A stretch of DNA of 64,000 nt from Micromonospora inyonensis (GTDB lineage: Bacteria > Actinomycetota > Actinomycetes > Mycobacteriales > Micromonosporaceae), in contig NZ_FMHU01000001.1 in NCBI RefSeq assembly GCF_900091415.1, positions 1,860,001 through 1,924,000 on the forward strand, in the 5' to 3' direction. Shown piece after piece: positions 58,311-64,000 of this stretch; the stretch's first letter is position 1, and each line of letters starts with the position of its first letter. The position numbers and the translations under genes are program-made. Under the pieces are notes generated by a model that saw only the letters and a list, made by a program, of their open reading frames with translations, searched no databases and was not told the origin of the DNA.

Positions 58311-59918
58311 CTTGATCTTTAACCTGTGCGGCGCGGCCGGGGATTGGCCGATTTCTTCTTCGAAGAGGTTGTCTTCCTGGTCGCGTTGCTGGTGGCGATG
58401 TGGACGTCGTAGCGGCGGGTGGGATGGCGGTTGGGTCGTCCGGGTGGGCGGCCGGGTCCTGGTCGGGTGGGTTTCGGTGCACCGGCGGGACAGGGGCTGT
58501 TGGCGCGCAGGTGCCGAAATCCGCGGCGGACCCGGGCGGGGGTGAGCCGTTCGGGTGGGGCTGGTCGTTCCCAGGGGCGACGCAGGTCGGAGGCGAGGGG
58601 GCGGGCCAGCCGTAGCTGGGTGTAGGCGGCGATGATCAGCCAGGTCCAGCGGTCGGCGGCGTGCGGGTCGCGCAGTTTCGGCACGCACCAGCCGAGGGTC
58701 TGCTTGAGCAGCCGGAAGGTGTGTTCGATGTCGAAACGGCGTAGGAACGCCTGCCACAGCAGGTCGATCATGGTCGGGTCGGGGTTGTCGCCGCCGGACT
58801 GGTGGCCGAGGCCGGTGAACCACCACAGCCAGACCGGCTTCGCGGTCGCGCCGGAGGGCAGCCGTTGCACGTCCAGGCGGATGAGGGTGCCTTCCAGGAT
58901 GGGCAGCTCAGGGCAGTCGGCCCAGGCGGCGCGGCGGGTCAGCCTGGGGTGCAGCCGGTGCCAGGCACGGGCGGTCGCGGTGCCGTAGAGGCGGGTCTCG
59001 GTCACGGTGGTGACGTCCGGGGTGCCCCAGCTGGCCGGGTCGCCGAAGATGAACTCGCTGCCATGCCGTGGTGGCCGACCGCACTTGGGGCCCGGTATCC
59101 ATGGCCCCGGCGGGCGGCGCAGCACCCGGTCGGATCGCATCCGGGCCAGGACGCGTACCGGCAGGTCCCGTAGCAGCCAGGCCAGCCGGGCCGCGTCGTA
59201 GCCGGCATCCATCACCACCCAGACCGCCGGGTCACCAGGCTGCCAGTGCCCAGCGGTGATCAGTCGGTCCACCACCGCGCGCAGCTGCTCGGCGGTGACC
59301 GCGGCCAGCTCGGTGCCCGGGGCCAGCCGGACCGCGTCCAGCGGCGCGGTCCACGAACTGCGCCCGGACTCCAGGGCCACCACAAACGAGTACGGCCAGC
59401 CCGGCACACCGATGTGCTGGTCTTTGCCACGGCCGTAGGTGTGGCACAGGATCCGCTCCGGCACGGTGTGCGCTTCCGGCCGCAGCCAGCAGGTGACATC
59501 CACGGCCAGGACGATCCGCCCGTCGGCGGCCCGTGGCATCGGCATCGAGGCCACCACGGTCCGCAACCGTTCCACATCGATCCGACCGGCGCCAAGCGCG
59601 TCGTACAACGCGCCGTGACCTCGACGGTGCTCCGCCACCAGGGACAAGGCCGGCAGCGACCGTACCGGCCCGTCCGCGCACAACACCGCGTCGGCCAACT
59701 CGAACAGCGCATCAGCTCTGGCGCTCAGACAGCGATGCAGTTCCGTACGGAACGTCGCGAGGTCCCCAACCGCGCTTCCACGCGCGGCGTCATGCACACT
59801 GATCATCCCGCAGCCCTTGGTCCTGATCTTCTTCCCTAGACAAGAGGAATGATCGATCAAGGGCTGCGGCCATGATCGCCCGGGGGGCGATGCAACCGAC
59901 CCCAGGTTAAAGATCAAG
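58311..59918 (-). mobile_element. CTAG-targeting insertion sequence (IS701-like by target)
   Basis: A 1,608-bp element with 16-bp identical terminal repeats CTTGATCTTTAACCTG, read inwards from 58311 and from 59918. It is flanked by CTAG at 58307-58310 and 59919-59922. The 4-bp CTAG duplication is typical of IS701-type elements; the family is not certain. It abuts the IS5 copy. Confidence 0.8.
58319..59806 (-). CDS. DDE transposase of the CTAG-targeting IS
   Basis: A 495-residue transposase from ATG 59806 (MISVHDAARGSAVGDLATF). Catalytic Asp residues appear in IVLAVDVTCWLRPEAHT and WVVMDAGYDAARLAWLL, with the Glu in FDIEHTFRLLKQTLGW. The C-terminal basic tail (RPGPGRPPGRPNRHPTRRYD) resembles nuclear-style DNA binding. 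It appears intact, with no stop or frameshift. The frame extends to 59956 but across the element end. Confidence 0.88.
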   Translation of the reverse strand: MISVHDAARGSAVGDLATFRTELHRCLSARADALFELADAVLCADGPVRSLPALSLVAEHRRGHGALYDALGAGRIDVERLRTVVASMPMPRAADGRIVLAVDVTCWLRPEAHTVPERILCHTYGRGKDQHIGVPGWPYSFVVALESGRSSWTAPLDAVRLAPGTELAAVTAEQLRAVVDRLITAGHWQPGDPAVWVVMDAGYDAARLAWLLRDLPVRVLARMRSDRVLRRPPGPWIPGPKCGRPPRHGSEFIFGDPASWGTPDVTTVTETRLYGTATARAWHRLHPRLTRRAAWADCPELPILEGTLIRLDVQRLPSGATAKPVWLWWFTGLGHQSGGDNPDPTMIDLLWQAFLRRFDIEHTFRLLKQTLGWCVPKLRDPHAADRWTWLIIAAYTQLRLARPLASDLRRPWERPAPPERLTPARVRRGFRHLRANSPCPAGAPKPTRPGPGRPPGRPNRHPTRRYDVHIATSNATRKTTSSKKKSANPRPRRTG

Positions 59919-60102
59919 CTAGGGGCAGCAGTTCGGAGATCGCGGCGTTGGCCCACCCGAACCAGTCCCCGGTACCGGCTGGGGAGTTCGCCATGGTCCA
60001 GTCGTGGACGTGGGTGAACGACGCCGCCCCGGCGAGCCCGCCGACGACGAGGACGATGAGCACCAGGATTACGTCCTCTACCCGGTCCGCGTGCGTCTTC
60101 AC
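59919..60102 (-). pseudogene. DUF2637 membrane protein, 5' part
   Basis: Sixty codons (MKTHADRVEDVILVLIVLVV, then GLAGAASFTHVHDWTMANSP and GDWFGWANAAISELLP) give the first membrane helix and the conserved loop of DUF2637. After LP the frame reads CTAGCTTGA into the insertion sequence and stops. Joining this to 57252 restores one 227-codon gene without a gap. The start overlaps the FtsK stop (ATGA). Confidence 0.88.
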
Positions 60103-61529
60103 TCGGTCACCTCCTGGTCGTCGTCGTTGCGGTCGTGCCGTTGGTAGTCCCGGCCCAGTTGCCGGATGTCGTCATCCGTGAGGTAGGAAAACCGCACCCG
60201 AGCGGGTTCCCGGACGCCGTCGAGGGCGACGTAGCCGACCCCAGGCAGGGAGTCGGGGATCCGGTCGCAGAGAGCGCCCCGGTCGCGTGCGCCGTCGCCG
60301 AGGACCATGTGCACCTGTTCGGCTTCGGTCAGCCGCAGGCCGATGCGGGTGGGGAACAGGTCCCGGAACGGCAGCACGTCCTTACGCGGGTCCTGCAACG
60401 CCGCGATCACGTGCACTCCGACCGCGCGGCCTTGAGAGAGGAGCAGGCCGAGGGCTTCCTTGATCCGGTCGCGGACCTTCCGATCGGTCAGGTACGCGGT
60501 CAACGCGGCCAGCTCGTCGACCACCAGTACCAGGAGCGGATCCTCCACCGACGGCACATGCTGGCGGGTGACCCCACGCAGCCGGGCGGCCCGTAGCCGC
60601 ATGCGCTTGACGGCCTCTTCCAGGACGCCGGCCATGCCGTCCGGGTCGTCGTAGACGAATCGCGCGAACAGCGGGGCACCGGCGGCGAGTTCCATGCCGC
60701 CCTTGGGGTCGAACGCCCACACCTCCACCAACCCCGACCGGATACCACCGGCCAGAGAGCGGATCAGCGACCAGAGGACCGAGCCCTTCCCCGCATTCGT
60801 CGCCCCGGCGACGAGCACATGACTACCGGCTAGGCGCAGCCGGTACGGCAGCCCGTCCTCCCGCACCCCGAGTGCCAGACCGTCGAGGTCTGGCACGTCG
60901 GGCACGGGCAGCGGATCGATGGTCGTGGCAAGGGGATCGCGGCGTAGGAAGCGGACCACCACCCGATCCGGGCGGCTGGTCGACCGGGCGTGGCCGTCGC
61001 GGAGCCGGAAGGCGTACGCGAGGCGTTCGGCCGCCTGTGCCCAGTCGTCGGGGATCTGGCCGGGCAGCATCCGCACCGTCAGCTCATCGCCGAACCGGTC
61101 GCAGCGCACCCGCAGCAGCCGGGGCACGTACCGGTCACCGCCGAACACCGTCGCCAGACCGCACGTCGCCATCACCGACGCCCACCGGACCCGGTAGATC
61201 AGCAGCGCCCGCACCCGGGCGACCATCGGATACCAGCCGAACCGCAGCCATGACACCGGATGCCACCGCCACCAGGCCAGGCAGACGGCGGCAACGGCCA
61301 GTGCGACGGAGGCGAGGAGCAGGCCGCCATACTCCAACCGAAGCCAGAGAGCGAGCCCGGTCGGGACGGTCAGCCACCAGTACCGCACCGCCAGGACCGT
61401 CACCCGGACCAGGCCGCGTAGGAGCCACCAGAACACCAGCAGCCAACCCGGTACCCGCCACGCCGGCAGGCGCAGGTTCATCGGTGCTACTGGGATCTTG
61501 TCGCCGGGGATGATGTTGATCAGAGGCAC
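60099..61529 (-). CDS. FtsK/SpoIIIE-type DNA translocase (TraB/TraSA-like)
   Basis: A 476-residue translocase. Three membrane helices lie near residues 30-110. The ATPase domain has Walker A AGATNAGKGSVL (near 238-249) and Walker B LLVLVVDELAAL, then the ring-domain motif SQGRAVGVHVIAALQDPRKD. In pSAM2-type elements a single such protein moves double-stranded DNA between hyphae. Intact here, so intermycelial transfer would be blocked upstream by Rep/Int loss instead. GTGC-type overlap with the zinc-ribbon gene and ATGA overlap with DUF2637 place it in one operon. Confidence 0.9.
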   Translation of the reverse strand: MPLINIIPGDKIPVAPMNLRLPAWRVPGWLLVFWWLLRGLVRVTVLAVRYWWLTVPTGLALWLRLEYGGLLLASVALAVAAVCLAWWRWHPVSWLRFGWYPMVARVRALLIYRVRWASVMATCGLATVFGGDRYVPRLLRVRCDRFGDELTVRMLPGQIPDDWAQAAERLAYAFRLRDGHARSTSRPDRVVVRFLRRDPLATTIDPLPVPDVPDLDGLALGVREDGLPYRLRLAGSHVLVAGATNAGKGSVLWSLIRSLAGGIRSGLVEVWAFDPKGGMELAAGAPLFARFVYDDPDGMAGVLEEAVKRMRLRAARLRGVTRQHVPSVEDPLLVLVVDELAALTAYLTDRKVRDRIKEALGLLLSQGRAVGVHVIAALQDPRKDVLPFRDLFPTRIGLRLTEAEQVHMVLGDGARDRGALCDRIPDSLPGVGYVALDGVREPARVRFSYLTDDDIRQLGRDYQRHDRNDDDQEVTE

Positions 61530-61819
61530 AAGTCACCGCCCCGCACCGACCGCGCGCCGAACCGGATGAGGCATCCCCGGCAGGCCATCCGCTGTAGGTC
61601 GAACCGGCGCGGCTTCACCCAACGGCGGCAACGCGGACAGCGGATCGCGCACACCTTCGCCGCAGCCGGCGGCAGCCGCAGCGCCGACCGGACGACCGCC
61701 TCCATCTCCCGGAAGGCGTACCGCAGGGCGACGAGGGGACGGCGGGAGAACACGACCGCCGCCCCGACGAGCAGCAGGAGCGTGAGGGGGATCAGGGCAG
61801 GCTGAACTACGGTGGGCAT
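61520..61819 (-). CDS. Small membrane protein with zinc ribbon
   Basis: A 99-residue protein. One hydrophobic helix (PALIPLTLLLLVGAAVVFS) near residues 8-26 is followed by a four-cysteine ribbon, IRCPRCRRWVKPRRFD and ACRGCLIRFGA. Similar small genes stand before traB in AICEs. ATG at 61819 with AAGGAGG nearby; the open frame to 61999 has no RBS support. Overlaps the FtsK start by 10 bp. Confidence 0.8.
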   Translation of the reverse strand: MPTVVQPALIPLTLLLLVGAAVVFSRRPLVALRYAFREMEAVVRSALRLPPAAAKVCAIRCPRCRRWVKPRRFDLQRMACRGCLIRFGARSVRGGDLCL

Positions 61820-61917
61820 CACGCCCTCCTTCACACGTGAGGGATGGGAGAGCGCGGGACGGGCCGGGACTCTTGGCGGGGAAACGACCCGCCCCGCGCG
61901 CAGAAGAGAGCAGGCAG

Positions 61918-62360
61918 TCAGGCCGCAGCCGAGCCGGTGGCCACCGCCGCCGGACGCATTGCCATCGCCCGCAGCGAGTACGCCATCCGCGACCGGCACT
62001 CACCCGACGAACGCCCCGGCTTGCACCGCTGCGAATCCACGTACGGCGTCAGGGTCAGACCTCGAACTGCACCGCAGGCGGGTAACCCGGCACCGTCGAC
62101 GCCGGAGGCACCGGCTGATGCGCCGCCACCACCTTCACCTTCACCTTCACCTCGGTCGACCGACCGAACTTCCCGGCCTCCGGGTCCAGATCCATCACCC
62201 GCACCACCCACACCCGCTCACCGGTCTCCTTGTCCCGCGCCTGGTTGTCCGCCTCACCCCGACGATCAAAGTCGACCTGCGGCGCCACACCCAGGCACAG
62301 CGCCCCGGCCGGGAAGACGTACTCGAACGGGACCGGCACCTTCAACGTCATCGGAACCAC
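61918..62360 (-). pseudogene. pra: Pra-like replication/integration/excision activator, frameshifted
   Basis: The N-terminal part (VPMTLKVPVPFEYVFPAG; DKETGERVWVVRVMDLDPEA; VVAAHQPVPPAST) matches Pra of pSAM2-type elements and stops at GAG GTC TGA near 62057. In the next frame the text resumes exactly where a Pra protein would: GLTLTPYVDSQRC and RMAYSLRAMAMRPAA, ending at 61918. One missing G (GAGGTC for GAGGGTC) explains it. The GTG at 62360 has GGAGG six bases upstream; ATGs at 62375 and 62351 are alternatives. Pra activates replication, integration and excision, so its loss locks the element. Confidence 0.75.
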
Positions 62361-62398
62361 GGAAAGCCTCCACATTCACTCGCTAACTCAACAACTTG

Positions 62399-62448
62399 AC
62401 TTGTTAAGTTGAGTCAAAGATGGGGCCGTCGAACTCGACTTGTCAAGT
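62399..62448. promoter_or_regulatory. Two ACTTGTNAAGT operators upstream of pra
   Basis: ACTTGTTAAGT at 62399-62409 and ACTTGTCAAGT at 62438-62448 lie 39 bp apart between the KorSA-like gene and pra. KorSA of pSAM2 is known to repress pra. Confidence 0.6.
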
Positions 62449-62464
62449 GAGGTATCTACCTGGA

Positions 62465-63193
62465 TCAGTCGAGGGGGTACACGTCTTCGAGATCGTGCCG
62501 CGATGGCGGAAGGAGCAGGTCCACGCCAAGGAGCGGTTTCCCGGTCCGGTCGCAAACGGACAGTAGGACGGTAAGGACAGGTTCGGCCGCGTCCACCTGC
62601 AACAATCCGGCTTCCTCCGGTGTGGGCAGTCGCGCCGAAATCCGCTCGGTCACGTGGTCGAAGCGCACCCGCTTGCGGGATGCCACGTGCCGGAGCAGCC
62701 CGTCGGGCAGCGCGTCCTTCCCTCCCACGCCGGTACCCTTCGCCAGATCAGCGGGGAGGAACGCCGTACCCAGCTCGACCGGGCCGACTCCATCAACGGT
62801 GATCAGGCGACGACGCGCGACCACCGGCGCACCCGGTTTCAGCCCCAGGGCTGCCGCCGCTCGTGGCGTGGCAGTCGTTGGCCCAGCATCGAGCAGCGTT
62901 GACTCGGCCCGCTCGTCGTCCTCCAGCACCCCGTAGCGGCGTTCCCGCTGACGTTGGCCCCCACCAGGCCGACCGAGCACGAACCGGCCCTTGCCCTGCC
63001 TGCTCTCGATCCAGCCATCCTGCCGGAGCAGGTCTAACGCCCGGACCACAACCGGCCGGGAAGCACCGAACTCCCGGATCAACTCGGTTTCGCTGGGCAG
63101 CATCGTTCCCGATGGGTACGTGCCGTCATCGATGCGCTGTTGCACCGCATTGACGATCATGACGTACTTCGGCGGCGCAACTTCGATCGGCAC
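62465..63193 (-). CDS. GntR/HutC-family repressor (KorSA-like)
   Basis: A 242-residue regulator. Wing-HTH of GntR type at residues about 8-75 (IVNAVQQRIDDGTYPSGTML; SETELIREFGASRPVVVRAL; LLRQDGWIESRQGKGRFVLG) and a HutC effector domain (GTAFLPADLAKGTGVGGKDA; VTERISARLPTPEEAGLLQV). In AICEs KorSA represses pra and itself and so keeps the element quiet; here the gene is intact. Three similar inverted repeats lie beside it, at 62399, 62438 and 63219. Confidence 0.88.
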   Translation of the reverse strand: MPIEVAPPKYVMIVNAVQQRIDDGTYPSGTMLPSETELIREFGASRPVVVRALDLLRQDGWIESRQGKGRFVLGRPGGGQRQRERRYGVLEDDERAESTLLDAGPTTATPRAAAALGLKPGAPVVARRRLITVDGVGPVELGTAFLPADLAKGTGVGGKDALPDGLLRHVASRKRVRFDHVTERISARLPTPEEAGLLQVDAAEPVLTVLLSVCDRTGKPLLGVDLLLPPSRHDLEDVYPLD

Positions 63194-63218
63194 CGTTTCA
63201 CCCCAGACGGCAACTCAG

Positions 63219-63229
63219 CTTGTCAACAG
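63219..63229. promoter_or_regulatory. Possible autoregulatory KorSA operator
   Basis: GCTTGTCAACA, upstream of the KorSA-like start, shares CTTGTCAA with the 62438 operator. The right half diverges. Confidence 0.4.
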
Positions 63230-63257
63230 GCTATCTGTGCTGTTCAGGATTTGTCCA

Positions 63258-63539
63258 TCAGCCCTGGTCAGCCAGGTGGCGCGGCTTCGATCCGTGAAGA
63301 CTCTGCCACTCACGTAAGGCGTTCTTGAGTCGCGCGTTCTCCTCTCGGAGTCCCGCTTCGGCCGCATTCCTGGCGGTCAGCTCGTCGGCGATCCGACGGA
63401 GGAACGCATAGACGTGATCTTCGGCCAAGCCGCGCCGGCCGAGCCCCGTGCGGCGAAAGCGGGTCCTCCTGACCTGGTCAGGGCAGAGCCGTGCCAGCCG
63501 GGAAGATGCCCGAAAAACTCCTACTGCTCGATTCGCCAT
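63258..63539 (-). CDS. Small coiled-coil (DivIVA-like) protein
   Basis: A 93-residue protein. RRTGLGRRGLAEDHVYAFLR resembles the short N-terminal DivIVA motif and is followed by a heptad-rich helix (ARNAAEAGLREENARLKNAL). Common in AICE and phage regions of actinomycetes; the role is unknown. ATG at 63539 with AGGAGGG upstream; the longer frame to 63956 overlaps the next gene and is rejected. Confidence 0.7.
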   Translation of the reverse strand: MANRAVGVFRASSRLARLCPDQVRRTRFRRTGLGRRGLAEDHVYAFLRRIADELTARNAAEAGLREENARLKNALREWQSLHGSKPRHLADQG

Positions 63540-63559
63540 GGGAGCCCTCCTGTCAAAGT

Positions 63560-63868
63560 TCAGGAACCTGTCGTTGCCTTGCGAGCCGGCCTGTTCCGCT
63601 TTGCCGGTGATTCGGGAACGCGCTGCCGGCGTGCCACCGTCTGGAGCGGTGACGTGACTCGGGTCAGTCCCTCGAACTGGACGTAGAGCTCCCGACGGTC
63701 GGTCGCGGTACCGACGTCGTCGAGCACGTAGCCGGTCATCCAGCCCCACCGGTCGTACGGCGGACGCTCCTCCACCTTGATCACGCGGACGACCAGGGCG
63801 CGGGTACCGGCGAACTGCACCGAGGCCCGCGCATCCAAGAGGACGACTTCGCCCGGTTTCGGGTCCAT
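63560..63868 (-). CDS. AICE-associated hypothetical protein
   Basis: A 102-residue protein of beta-rich character (VVLLDARASVQFAGTRALVV; DRWGWMTGYVLDDVGTATDR; RELYVQFEGLTRV) with a basic C-terminus. No family was recognised. ATG at 63868 after GAAGG. The remaining 132 bp to the window edge hold no gene I can support. Confidence 0.65.
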   Translation of the reverse strand: MDPKPGEVVLLDARASVQFAGTRALVVRVIKVEERPPYDRWGWMTGYVLDDVGTATDRRELYVQFEGLTRVTSPLQTVARRQRVPESPAKRNRPARKATTGS

Positions 63869-64000
63869 CGAGGGTCACCTTCGCCGGATGATGTGGATGG
63901 GCACCGAGGCGAGCGGGCTTCACGAGCACGGCCGACACCGCGCTTCCTGCCGGCACCCGCCCCGGTGCCCTGCTTCGAGGGACGTACGCCTACCGCCGTC

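Larger units (their letters stand above)
54747..64000 (-). mobile_element. Decayed AICE (pSAM2-type integrative conjugative element), right end beyond window
   Basis: The order, read right to left, is small genes, KorSA-like repressor, Pra, zinc-ribbon protein, FtsK/TraB, DUF2637, Rep and Int, which is the pSAM2 layout. Four lesions are seen: a Rep-Int deletion fusion, a pra frameshift, two insertion sequences in DUF2637 and loss of xis. No tRNA or attL/attR was recognised at the left border, and the right end lies beyond the window or is unidentifiable. Confidence 0.8.

Overview
The window is very GC-rich and has the gene content and style of a filamentous actinomycete, most likely Micromonosporaceae (Micromonospora-like). 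The signs are GTG starts with 4-bp overlaps, an actinobacterial futalosine-menaquinone gene, an ESX-type locus, a TGAACC-N16-CGTATG sigma pair and a pSAM2-type integrative element. The family-level assignment is an inference. No rRNA, tRNA or CRISPR array was recognised.

Layout. 1-1756: 3' end of a phenylacetyl-CoA epoxidase operon (end of paaC, paaD, paaE). 1744-4467: a DUF559-type protein, then decaying DNA: a low-complexity inverted repeat, an ATP-grasp gene with an amber codon, a frameshifted amidase and a LuxR tail. 4550-27642: a menaquinone/respiration block holding mqnC, an LPXTG-type surface protein, a menG/ubiE methyltransferase, a geranylgeranyl-reductase-type (MenJ-like) enzyme, a complete 14-gene nuoA-N operon and a long-chain polyprenyl diphosphate synthase. 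Together these make menaquinone, modify it and reduce it. 27568-34912: an MFS transporter divergent from an IclR regulator, a Tat-exported PhoX phosphatase, a SigL-like sigma/anti-sigma pair, RarD and a GNAT enzyme. 34993-42486: a small membrane protein and a partial type VII secretion locus (eccE, two WXG100 genes, mycP), followed by a large two-SseB-domain protein and an overlapping small gene. 42504-54685: an EphE-like hydrolase, three M6 metalloprotease paralogues (one truncated), acs, a degenerate Fic protein and a HAD-IB hydrolase.

54747 to the right edge is a decayed actinomycete integrative and conjugative element (AICE) on the minus strand. The GntR/KorSA-like repressor, FtsK/TraB translocase and several small genes are intact. 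A deletion has fused the replication initiator to the integrase, pra carries a frameshift, and the DUF2637 membrane gene is split by two insertion sequences that used the same CTAG. It is probably immobile.

Several repeat families sit between or inside these units. A repeat of about 45 bp lies inside the nuo operon at three gene junctions and supplies the stop codons of nuoB, nuoD and nuoJ. A near-perfect hairpin built on AGCAGGGGTCCCCTG occurs three times. Perfect GC-rich stem-loops end most transcription units.
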